From Helicobacter magdeburgensis (GTDB taxonomy: Bacteria; Campylobacterota; Campylobacteria; Campylobacterales; Helicobacteraceae), in contig NZ_JRPE02000014.1 in assembly GCF_000765825.2 (NCBI RefSeq), forward strand, positions 1-50,869: 50,869 bases of DNA, written 5' to 3'. The notes beneath the pieces were generated by a model. That model saw only the letters and a program-made list of their open reading frames with translations, was not told the origin of the DNA and did no database searches. Positions 41,403 to 48,941 of the stretch are shown here, one piece after another (positions within the stretch are counted from its first letter, which is position 1; the number at the start of each line of letters is the position of its first letter). Position numbers and translations under genes: made by a program.

Positions 41403-42216
41403 AGATAGGCAGTCTTTGCGGGAGTTTCGCAGTAGGCTAGAGGGTAGTGTAGGCTTTGTGGCGACTATGGGGGCATTGCATAAAGGACATTCAAGCTTGA
41501 TTGAAAAGTCATTACAGGAAAATAAGCATACAATCGTATCTATATTTGTAAATCCTACGCAATTTGGGGAGAATGAAGACTTTGGGAGCTACCCTCGCAC
41601 TTTGGAAGCTGACTTGGCATTATGTGAAAAAGCAGGGGTGAGTGCGGTATTTGCTCCAAGTGTGGAAGATATGTATAGCACAGATGAAATTACTTTTAAT
41701 CCCCCAAGAAATATGGGCTATATTTTAGAGGGCTTTGATAGACCGACACATTTTGCTGGGGTTATTGCTGTGGTGCTAAAGCTTTTTATGTTGGTTCAGC
41801 CACATAAAGCATATTTTGGGCAAAAGGACGCACAGCAGGTGCTGATTTTACAAAAAATGGTGCGAGATTTGTTTTTGAATCTTGAGATTGTGCCTTGTGA
41901 GATTGTGCGTGATGATGATGGCTTGGCTCTAAGCTCACGCAATATTTATTTGAGCCAAAAGGAGCGAGAGACTGCTCTGTGTATCCCACGCACGATTGCT
42001 TTAGTGAAAAATGAAATTGACAATGGCGAAGTAAAAGTGGATAAGCTTAAAGCCCTTGCGTTAGAATCTTTAACACAGAGTGGAACTACACTTTTTTATG
42101 CGGATTTTTTCAATAGAGAGCTTAAACCCATTGCAATGATAGAAAAGCAAAAAAGTATTTTTTTAATCGCACTTAGAGTTGGCAAAACGCGTTTATTAGA
42201 TAACCTTTGGATATAG
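41389..42216 (+). CDS. panC: Pantothenate synthetase
   Basis: This 275-residue ligase joins pantoate and beta-alanine. The HIGH-type motif is in [36 protein letters not shown] and [13 protein letters not shown] are family segments. [17 protein letters not shown], with [18 protein letters not shown], carries the KMSKS-like loop. It begins inside the 3' end of pyrF, so it is translationally coupled. Confidence 0.97.
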   Translation: MEVCRDRQSLREFRSRLEGSVGFVATMGALHKGHSSLIEKSLQENKHTIVSIFVNPTQFGENEDFGSYPRTLEADLALCEKAGVSAVFAPSVEDMYSTDEITFNPPRNMGYILEGFDRPTHFAGVIAVVLKLFMLVQPHKAYFGQKDAQQVLILQKMVRDLFLNLEIVPCEIVRDDDGLALSSRNIYLSQKERETALCIPRTIALVKNEIDNGEVKVDKLKALALESLTQSGTTLFYADFFNRELKPIAMIEKQKSIFLIALRVGKTRLLDNLWI

Positions 42217-42223
42217 GAAAAAT

Positions 42224-43480
42224 ATGAAAAAAATAGTTTTAGCTGCAATGCTTTGCGGTAGTGTATGGGGGTATGCGTGGGGGTATGATAGTATTGATGA
42301 AGCCTTAGAAAATGGAGTTTCAAGCGGTGATATTACCCTATATGGCAATTACACAAATGGCACAAAAAATCAAGGTGGCAATAAAGGCAAAAATGACTTT
42401 AGTGAATCTGGCTATATGGTAGGCAGTGTGGGCTTAGCCTATCACTCGGCATTTTATAAATATTTGCGTGTGGCGGTGAGCTTTAGGGCAGTTGGTGTTT
42501 TATATGAACACGATGAAGATTCTATCTGGGGAGCTGGGAATCTTACAAATAATCCAAATCGCTATGGCAAGGGCGATGCGTCTAGGGATTTTTATATGAA
42601 TGATCGCACGATGCTAGGGCAAAGCTATCTAGAATATTTTGATGGTAATACGAGCATTAAGGCTGGGCGTATTTTTGCAGATTCTGAATGGGCAGATAGG
42701 CTTGTAGATGGGCTGTGGCTGCGGAATCGCTCCTTGCCAAATGCACTGATTGAAGGCTTGTGGGTAAAAAATAGTGGCTATGTGCAGTATAATAAAATGA
42801 CAGGCTTTTATGATGTGAATCCACACAATAGCCTTGGGCTGACACAGGCGAGTTTTAAATACCATATCGGCGAAGTAATGAGTGTGAAATTCTATGGCAT
42901 TGCTAATCCAAGTATGTTTTATGCCACAGGTGTGAAAGCCTCTGCACGATATGAAGCTTCAAAGTCTTATATCGGTTTGAGCGGACATTTTGCCACGAGC
43001 TTTGAGCAAACCTATGGCGTGCAAAAAGGCAAGGAGGGCAATGGCTACAACACGGATGTGAAAGTTTATGTAGGTGTGAAAGATATGGCAGAAGTGAGCG
43101 GAGGCTATATCGGCAGTGGAAGCAATATCGGCTGGGGGTCTCTCAATACGCTTGGCAATAGTGTCAGTCCATTTTTTATGTGGGGTGGGAGAGCCTTGCT
43201 TGAAGGCGTAGATGCGAATGTATGGTATGGCAAGGTGATGTTTGCTATTGATAGAGTGAGTTTTGCGGTGGTGTATGGTAGCACGAAGTTTAGGGGAATG
43301 TCTATGGTAAATGAGCCGCTAAAGCCTTATGATAGGGTGAATGAAGTGAATTTCTTGCTTGATTTTGGATTTACAGAGCATTTTAGCGGGATTATTAATG
43401 TCCTTAATACCCACGGTGGCTCACAGCGATATTATCCACATATGACAAATGTGAATCTGGGTATGAAATTGGCATTTTAG
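42224..43480 (+). CDS. Outer-membrane porin, Opr/Hof-like
   Basis: This 418-residue protein has a signal peptide (KKIVLAAMLCGSVWG). A beta-barrel-type body follows with recurrent aromatic/Gly strands (SAFYKYLRVAVSFRAVGVLY; FGIIN-like SGIINVLNTHGG). It ends in a terminal Phe (MKLAF), the classical outer-membrane insertion signal. AGRIFADSEWADRLVDGLWL, with several Trp/Tyr girdles, fits the OprD-like Opr family common in Helicobacter. It probably forms a diffusion channel; substrate unknown. It lies 7 bases behind panC, although the function is unrelated. Confidence 0.8.
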   Translation: MKKIVLAAMLCGSVWGYAWGYDSIDEALENGVSSGDITLYGNYTNGTKNQGGNKGKNDFSESGYMVGSVGLAYHSAFYKYLRVAVSFRAVGVLYEHDEDSIWGAGNLTNNPNRYGKGDASRDFYMNDRTMLGQSYLEYFDGNTSIKAGRIFADSEWADRLVDGLWLRNRSLPNALIEGLWVKNSGYVQYNKMTGFYDVNPHNSLGLTQASFKYHIGEVMSVKFYGIANPSMFYATGVKASARYEASKSYIGLSGHFATSFEQTYGVQKGKEGNGYNTDVKVYVGVKDMAEVSGGYIGSGSNIGWGSLNTLGNSVSPFFMWGGRALLEGVDANVWYGKVMFAIDRVSFAVVYGSTKFRGMSMVNEPLKPYDRVNEVNFLLDFGFTEHFSGIINVLNTHGGSQRYYPHMTNVNLGMKLAF

Positions 43481-43573
43481 AATCTAGTGTTTGATGTTTT
43501 ACCTATGTTTGAGAAAAAAGTTTTTTTAGATTCTGCTTTAATCTTACTAAAACAAACAAAGGAGCAACCAAAT

Positions 43574-43732
43574 ATGTGGATAGTATTTTTTGCAATAGCA
43601 GTCTTTGGATTAGTTATAGGCTCTTATATCTATGGCTATTATCAAACTCGTGACACCTATGTAAGAAAACATAGAGATCTTACAGAAGCTGAAAAGTTAG
43701 CTATTAGAGAAATGGAGAGAAATGGTAGGTAA
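43574..43732 (+). CDS. Small single-pass membrane protein, unknown
   Basis: This is 52 residues: one N-terminal helix (MWIVFFAIAVFGLVIGSYIY), then a short charged tail (HRDLTEAEKLAIREMERNG). AAAGGAG at 43557-43563 is 10 bases from this ATG; an upstream in-frame extension to 43487 has no ribosome site. It overlaps the next small gene by 11 bases. I do not recognise the family. It lies at the left border of the T6SS island. Confidence 0.6.
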   Translation: MWIVFFAIAVFGLVIGSYIYGYYQTRDTYVRKHRDLTEAEKLAIREMERNGR

Positions 43733-43964
43733 AGCTACATCGTGTTTTAATATCATATATCAGCAAGATATACAAAAGCAACACAAACGAGTTAAAGAAG
43801 GTTCATATCAGTTTGGCTCTCTACTTTTTATGGTTTATGAGAGTATGGAAATTCAAGCAAAAGATAGACTTGCTAAGATGATTACTGAAAGAGATAATAC
43901 ATACAAGGAAATCTTTGCAGAGTTTTTAAAGCAATATCAGCAAAGAGCTGTTACGCATTCTTAG
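43722..43964 (+). CDS. Small hypothetical protein
   Basis: This 80-residue soluble, helical, charged protein (KHRD-like IQKQHKRVKEG; MEIQAKDRLAKMITERDN) has a GGAG site only 4 bases before the ATG and overlaps the preceding small gene. No family is recognised. It may be co-translated with the preceding membrane protein. The following 131 bases hold the promoter of the next gene. Confidence 0.45.
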   Translation: MVGKATSCFNIIYQQDIQKQHKRVKEGSYQFGSLLFMVYESMEIQAKDRLAKMITERDNTYKEIFAEFLKQYQQRAVTHS

Positions 43965-44026
43965 TTAGTAGTGCTTATACATACAGAGTTGTTTGTGGAT
44001 GAGAGCAAAGACATCTTAAAGCTTAT

Positions 44027-44056
44027 TTGAAAAGGGTTTTAGGATTCTGCTATAAT
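44027..44056 (+). promoter_or_regulatory. Sigma-70 promoter of the 147-residue gene
   Basis: TTGAAA at 44027-44032 and a perfect TATAAT at 44051-44056 are separated by 18 bases. A start near 44063 would give a ~33-base leader with GAAAGGAG before the ATG. The gene is therefore likely to be expressed on its own. Confidence 0.65.
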
Positions 44057-44095
44057 CCCCCTAAATAAAATAAAAAACATAGAAAGGAGCTAAAA

Positions 44096-44539
44096 ATGGG
44101 TTTTGGAGATTTTGCAATGGGATACTTAGTAGGACAGGGTTTTAGTGGTCCAAATCATATTCCAGATGGTAATACACCTTATAGTGAATGGAGTAGCCAA
44201 GCTAAAAAGGATTGGGACAAGAAGTGTGATGAGGCATATTGGAGAGCGTGGGATAAGACGTGTAAGGAGGGAACAATAAACGAATTGAAAAATGTCCAAA
44301 CAGCAGGTATCCAAACAGCAAAGGTTTTGGGAACGACAAAAGAGAGATTAATTTCTGCTATTGAAAGTGGAGAAATAAAAATAGTCTCAATTATTGAACC
44401 TAATGTTGTTGCGGAAATACCAACAAAAATAATTTGGACTGATGCTAGTAGAGAAGAAGCACAAAGGGATGAGTATAAACAATATCTAAATGAGGTTATG
44501 GATTTAATCGGTAAATATCAACATCGCGTTATACCCTAA
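44096..44539 (+). CDS. Hypothetical protein convergent with the truncated vgrG
   Basis: This 147-residue protein begins with a Gly-rich hydrophobic stretch (MGFGDFAMGYLVGQGFSG), followed by a Trp/Lys-rich part (WSSQAKKDWDKKCDEAYWRAWDKTC), then a more ordinary alpha/beta part. AAAGGAG precedes the ATG, and it has its own promoter. The gene ends 71 bases from the end of the truncated vgrG on the other strand. No known family is recognised; a T6SS-linked role (immunity or cargo) is possible only by position. Confidence 0.6.
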   Translation: MGFGDFAMGYLVGQGFSGPNHIPDGNTPYSEWSSQAKKDWDKKCDEAYWRAWDKTCKEGTINELKNVQTAGIQTAKVLGTTKERLISAIESGEIKIVSIIEPNVVAEIPTKIIWTDASREEAQRDEYKQYLNEVMDLIGKYQHRVIP

Positions 44540-44610
44540 GTTATCTTGCTAATTTTTTGGTGCAAAGCAAAAGTATTTCCTCAAATTCATAGCAACCACT
44601 TTGGTAGCTG

Positions 44611-45781
44611 TTATGGTGTGCTTTGTAGCCCCTTTGTTACTTCCCCGCCTTTTACTACAAGTCCATTAGAATCTATAACTACTTCTATGCCACCAGCTTT
44701 AAGGATTATTGTATCACTTGTAGCAGAAATAGAAGTTTCATTAATTTGTAAATTAATAGTGTTGCCCGCATTGATAGCATAATCACTTGTTGTTTCTAGT
44801 GAAATATTATCGGCTATAAATGTGGCATTAGAATCTGTTTCAAATCCCATAGAGGCATTAGAAGTAAAGAGTAGATTTCCTTTAGCTCTTAGTGTAGCTT
44901 CATTAGTAGATTCTATATTGATAGAATCTTGGACTTGTAAGTTGTATTGTTTTTCTACCACTTCCACACTATTCCCCTTTACATTCTTACTAGAATCCCC
45001 CTGTATAGATTCTGTATAATTGCCCTGTATCTCCACCCTCTTATCCCCCCCAATAGATTCACTACTATCCTTAGCCACTCTTAGTTTATTACTAGCTCCT
45101 ACATTTAGAGTATTACTTAATCCTACTATGGTATCTTTACTTAGTGCTACATTAGTAAGATATTCTGCTCCAACTCTTACATCTTTTAAACCTAATACTT
45201 CTTGCTTATGATATTTAGTAATAGATTCTGTGTAACTTCCTTTTACTTTAGAATCTTTATTGTTTTGTATAGTTTGAGAGAAATTATGTTTTATATATTC
45301 ATTATAGTCTTTTTGTGCTCTTACATAGATTTCTTCATTATCTTTTATATTTGATAGGGTAAGTTCATTATAACCTTGTTCAATGATGTTTGCTGTGTTT
45401 GAATGCTCTGTTTGTGATGAATCTGCTTGGTTTAGTGAATCTATTGGTACAATTTTATTAATTATGTTATGCTTAATAAATTTGTTAATGCTTATAAATC
45501 TGATATGTTCAAGAATTTGTTGTAGCTGTTGTTTGTGTTAAGCTTGTTGGTTTTGATGAATTTGTTTGGCTTATTAAGCTTCTTATATTTGTTAAGTTTA
45601 TTGTTCTACTTGATAAGGAAGTCTTATGGGAATCTAGGGGATTATGTATTAGGCTAGGATTAGTTGTATTATATAAACTTCCAGATATAAATGGCTTATC
45701 TATATCATTATCTAAGAAAGAGATTATGACTTCATCTCCAATTCTAGGCAATGCAAAAAACCACTGCTATTACTTGCGAAT
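44611..45781 (-). pseudogene. vgrG: VgrG C-terminal module, N-terminally truncated and frameshifted
   Basis: This is VgrG spike protein sequence (T6SS) without the gp27-like N-terminal half. Homology starts right after the stop of the 746-residue gene (reads SNSSGFF in one frame), then shifts at an A6 tract (45755-45760) into LPRIGDEVIISFLDNDIDKP and GSLYN, the gp5/OB-fold end. That frame stops at 45509. The rest (LTLSNIKDNEEIYVRAQKDY to GGEVTKGLQSTP), the DUF2345-like shaft, continues in another frame open from 45537 to 44611, whose first usual start codon is a GTG at 45078. The core is nearly identical to the vgrG at the right edge. It is either a broken gene or a silent donor cassette. Confidence 0.85.
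45059..45727 (-). repeat. VgrG core repeat, copy 1
   Basis: These 669 bases match 50201-50869 at a constant offset of 5142. I see one difference: G at 45167 versus C at 50309 (plus strand), Ala versus Gly in the protein. The match stops abruptly on the left, at the codon region after VAKDSSE. On the right copy 2 runs into the window edge, so the true repeat may be longer. Confidence 0.92.
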
Positions 45782-45782
45782 A

Positions 45783-48023
45783 TTATTTATTGTTTTTACG
45801 GAGATAGTTACTAATAGCTAAGAATAATTTATTAGCTATTGCTTTTCTTTGAGTTTTATTATTTAATCTCGCTTTGTCGTCATCATTGCTTATAAAGCCA
45901 AGTGTTACAAGCACTGAAGCCACATTGACAAATTTTGTAAGATAGAGATTAGATTTGTTTTCAAAGTAAGTATTATTTGTTACAGGATATATTTCTTTTA
46001 GGTGCTTAATAAATCTTTTTTCTTGTTCTGCATATGCTTTATCATTGTAAAAACACCGCATTCCACTAGCACTCTTTGTCGCTTCACTATCAATATGAAG
46101 TGATAGAAAGAGTAAATTCTTACTTTGTGTGTTTTGTTTTATGGCATTAACTTTCCTTACCCTCTCATCCAAACCTATTATCTCATCACTATTTTTTTGT
46201 AATTTTATAAGAGTTGCTATATTTTTTAGTCTAGCCTCTATCATTTGGATAATATCATAAACTATATCCACCCTTTTCATACTATTTTGTTCGTATTCTA
46301 ATGGTATTGCACCACTATTACCTAAGTCTAAAATCACAATAGGTTTATGAATAAATAATGCCTTAAAGAAAGGTGTTTTTTCTTGTTTATCAAAGTAAGC
46401 AAAGAATATAACTATTTTCTCTCGCCAACTCTCTCTTATCTCATACTTATTATTCCCACTATTCCCCAGATTCTTTAGTCCTAGCATTGCTCTGTTTGCA
46501 ATAGTGATATTGCTTGTTTTCTCATCTATATTGCTATCAGTTATATCAAATACCATATAAGCATATTTGATATATTGTCTAAACCTTGTATCCTTGAGAT
46601 TATGTGTAGGGATTAGTTCTATAGTATCTTTGTAGATATTTGCTTTGAGATTAGATACCTCATATTCATATTCAAGGCTTAGTTTTGAACCATTAAAGCT
46701 AAAATAAGCTTGTAAGAGTTTTAATTCTTTTGTGCTTTTATGTTTCTTTTGTATATTTGTAAAGCTTTCATATTGACTAAGACTTAATTCAAAGTTACTT
46801 TCATCAAAGTTATCTCTATCAGTAATAAAGCTTAATTTATCTATAGTATCTTCTTTCCCTACATAGACATTATGCACTATAAGCTTTCCGTTATTATCAC
46901 TTTTGCCTTTAGCTACCACTCTTTTAAATCTATGATTATAAATATATATTGTTGTATTTCCTAGGAGATTCCCACTTATACCATTATGGCATTTCTCTAT
47001 CTCTATAGTAAGAGGTATAGAATCTGCTATGGGTTTTATGTGTAATTGTTTAGATTCTATCTTATTTGTTTCTTTAGATTCTGCTTCTTTAGAATATCTG
47101 TCTTTAAAATCTTTATCTTTCAAATCTTGCTTGGAATCTAACTCTTTAACCTGCAATGTGTCATAGAACTCTTTATCTCTATCCAAGTAATTAGGAAAGC
47201 TTTGCATAAGCATAATAGTTTTAAAATAACTACTCTTAAGATTACTTGCTTCTTTACAGAGTTCTTCAGATTCTGCTTCTGTAAGTTCTCTTAGCTCTAT
47301 ATAGTGATTGCGTATAAGATAATCATTGATTCTATCAATCTTTAGTTTGTATTCTTTTTCTAATCTCTCTATCTCTGCATTATGGGCTTTATCCTTTTCT
47401 AGTTGTTTGTCTTCGTCTGCAAACATATAATCATTAACCATTCCAGCTATTAATGCTCCTGCTACTGCACCTATTATTGTGCCTACAATAGGTGCAGTAG
47501 AACCAACTGCTGCACCTGTGGCTGCTCCTGTGGCAATGCGAGTTAGGAGAGATACGCCTGTTTTGACTGCAATATTTGAAGCTACCCTTGAAGTAGCAAG
47601 TCTAGTGGCACTGCTTGAGGCGAGTTTGCTAGTTTGGTTAAGGGTGTGTTTTGTAGCATTTTCAATTATTTTGTTGCCTAGTTTGTTGTCAATAATCTTG
47701 TCTGCAAAGATTCCGCTTGCAACACTAATTCCTGCTTCTTTTAATCCTCTCTCACCAGATTTCCCCTCTATTATTGCTTGTAAAAAACTTAATAATCCTC
47801 CATTCATTTTAATATTTATTCTTGCTGATTTTTGCCCCCATTGTCCTATATTCTCTTGTTTGGCATATTGATTAAATTTATAGATTGTATAACCCTCTCC
47901 TATTGCAAAAGCATAAGGTGCTATATCTCCAGCTATTCCTAAATCTCTCCTATCAATAGGAATCTTTTCAAAGTGATTGCAATAACATTCTAAACCTTTA
48001 TAAATATTTTTATTTTCAATCAT
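45783..48023 (-). CDS. Putative T6SS cargo protein with glycine zipper and degenerate Amidase_3 domain
   Basis: This encodes 746 residues. Residues 1-55 form a conserved N-terminal module (KNIYKGLECYCN; AIGEGYTIYK) also found alone at 48774-48938. Residues 155-198 form a glycine-zipper/hydrophobic hairpin (TGAATGAAVGSTAPIVGTII). A linker with DSKQDLKDKDFKD-type repeats follows, then a beta-rich middle. The C-terminus from about 560 resembles N-acetylmuramoyl-L-alanine amidase: IVILDLGNSG, SLHIDSEATKSASGM, VLVTLGFISNDDDKARL. The expected first zinc His is Asn569 and the expected catalytic Glu is Thr707, while His643 and a Glu at 576/578 remain. It sits between a membrane-protein gene (overlap of 8 bases) and vgrG sequence, suggesting an effector or spike cargo; this is inference. 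Confidence 0.7.
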   Translation of the reverse strand: MIENKNIYKGLECYCNHFEKIPIDRRDLGIAGDIAPYAFAIGEGYTIYKFNQYAKQENIGQWGQKSARINIKMNGGLLSFLQAIIEGKSGERGLKEAGISVASGIFADKIIDNKLGNKIIENATKHTLNQTSKLASSSATRLATSRVASNIAVKTGVSLLTRIATGAATGAAVGSTAPIVGTIIGAVAGALIAGMVNDYMFADEDKQLEKDKAHNAEIERLEKEYKLKIDRINDYLIRNHYIELRELTEAESEELCKEASNLKSSYFKTIMLMQSFPNYLDRDKEFYDTLQVKELDSKQDLKDKDFKDRYSKEAESKETNKIESKQLHIKPIADSIPLTIEIEKCHNGISGNLLGNTTIYIYNHRFKRVVAKGKSDNNGKLIVHNVYVGKEDTIDKLSFITDRDNFDESNFELSLSQYESFTNIQKKHKSTKELKLLQAYFSFNGSKLSLEYEYEVSNLKANIYKDTIELIPTHNLKDTRFRQYIKYAYMVFDITDSNIDEKTSNITIANRAMLGLKNLGNSGNNKYEIRESWREKIVIFFAYFDKQEKTPFFKALFIHKPIVILDLGNSGAIPLEYEQNSMKRVDIVYDIIQMIEARLKNIATLIKLQKNSDEIIGLDERVRKVNAIKQNTQSKNLLFLSLHIDSEATKSASGMRCFYNDKAYAEQEKRFIKHLKEIYPVTNNTYFENKSNLYLTKFVNVASVLVTLGFISNDDDKARLNNKTQRKAIANKLFLAISNYLRKNNK

Positions 48024-48026
48024 TGT
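47888..48026 (-). repeat. Cargo N-terminus repeat, copy 1
   Basis: The first ~45 codons of the 746-residue gene, with the junction to the gene before it, match 48790-48941 at roughly 75-80% by eye. The overlap geometry with the preceding membrane-protein gene is also similar in both copies. The repeat marks a duplicated membrane-protein/cargo unit. Confidence 0.75.
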
Positions 48027-48753
48027 TTCTTTTTTCCTCTCTTAGTTTGTCTATCTCTTTGAAGTATGAAATTTCATTTTTGATGAAGGTATCATTTTTA
48101 ATCTTTGAATATTGTTTTTCATCTAAGTTTAGTAGATATTGTGTTATGTATGGCTCAAAGATTACATTTAATTTATTAGCTAATTCATCTGTAGTATTAT
48201 CATAGGATAAATTTGATTCATCAATTCGAAATTCGTTATTTTGTAAAAAAAATGTAAGACATAAATCTTTTGTTAATTTTGGGCTTGAAGGATTAGTGGG
48301 AAGTCTCGAGGAATGAGCGTAAAAACTTCCTAGCTGAAGCATTGCTTTTTTGCCAATATATTTTTCAATAATAAGATAATTGTTAGTAATATATAGTCTT
48401 TTAAAATTAAATAGTCCTAAGATTTCTGATAAAAAAACATAATATATAGCCAGCACGAATAAAATTAAAAATAGTCCTCGAAATCCATTAAGTGGAGATG
48501 CTGTCCAAAATATTGTATAGGTGATAATAGAACATACTATAATGCTAATTATAAGGAAATAGATACGATATATTTTATTCCCAATATGAAAACTTCTCTT
48601 CATCTCCCACACAATCTCATCACCATTAGAATCTAGTTTTCTATTTTCTTGAGTTTTAGAATCTAACTTCTTAGATTCTGTGTTATTGTTGTTTGCTGTA
48701 TTATTGCTTACTGCATTGTTATAAAATTGTGTATTGCTATGAATTTCACCCAT
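48016..48753 (-). CDS. Two-helix membrane protein, possible T6SS accessory or immunity protein
   Basis: This encodes 245 residues. A low-complexity Asn/Ser/Lys N-terminus is followed by DSNGDEIVWEMKR, two membrane helices (IYFLIISIIVCSIITYTIFW; GLFLILFVLAIYYVFLSEI), then a beta-rich segment (LYITNNYLIIEKYIGKKAML) reminiscent of bacterial PH-like domains, and a helical C-terminus. The paralogue at 48928-49778 keeps the same layout, including SNGDE and LGSFY. It overlaps the cargo gene by 8 bases. Membrane location and pairing with the cargo gene suggest immunity or adaptor function, but nothing proves either. Confidence 0.7.
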   Translation of the reverse strand: MGEIHSNTQFYNNAVSNNTANNNNTESKKLDSKTQENRKLDSNGDEIVWEMKRSFHIGNKIYRIYFLIISIIVCSIITYTIFWTASPLNGFRGLFLILFVLAIYYVFLSEILGLFNFKRLYITNNYLIIEKYIGKKAMLQLGSFYAHSSRLPTNPSSPKLTKDLCLTFFLQNNEFRIDESNLSYDNTTDELANKLNVIFEPYITQYLLNLDEKQYSKIKNDTFIKNEISYFKEIDKLREEKRNND

Positions 48754-48773
48754 ATTATTTTTCCTTACTCACT

Positions 48774-48938
48774 TTATTCTAAATATTTATCAAGTTTATA
48801 ACTTGTATAACTTTCTCCTATTGCCACTCCATAGGTCGCTGTAACTCCAGCCATTCCTAACTTTCTCCTATAAATTGGAATCTTTTCAAACTCATTGCAA
48901 TAACATTCTAAGCCTTTATAGATATTTTTATTTTCCAT
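48774..48938 (-). CDS. 54-residue stand-alone copy of the cargo N-terminal module
   Basis: This short frame starts at ATG 48938 with AAAGGA-type sequence upstream and ends at 48774. It reads MENKNIYKGLECYCNEFEKI and onward to a stop after KLDKYLE. It aligns with residues 1-54 of the 746-residue protein (shared ENKNIYKGLECYCN, FEKIPI, AIGE, YT.YK) and then stops. It overlaps the preceding frameshifted gene by 11 bases, like its larger homologue. It may be the remnant of a second cargo gene or a functional small protein. Confidence 0.65.
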   Translation of the reverse strand: MENKNIYKGLECYCNEFEKIPIYRRKLGMAGVTATYGVAIGESYTSYKLDKYLE

Positions 48939-48941
48939 TGC
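48790..48941 (-). repeat. Cargo N-terminus repeat, copy 2
   Basis: This matches 47888-48026 over the start of the cargo reading frame. Similarity ends near 48790, at about codon 50, where this copy reaches a stop codon and the other continues for nearly 700 more codons. Confidence 0.75.

Noticed and set aside
45600-45740. Direct repeats in the Thr/Ser/Asn hinge of vgrG as a CRISPR-like or tandem array
   Set aside because: The repeats are short, imperfect and without regular spacing; low-complexity hinge coding is the simpler reading.
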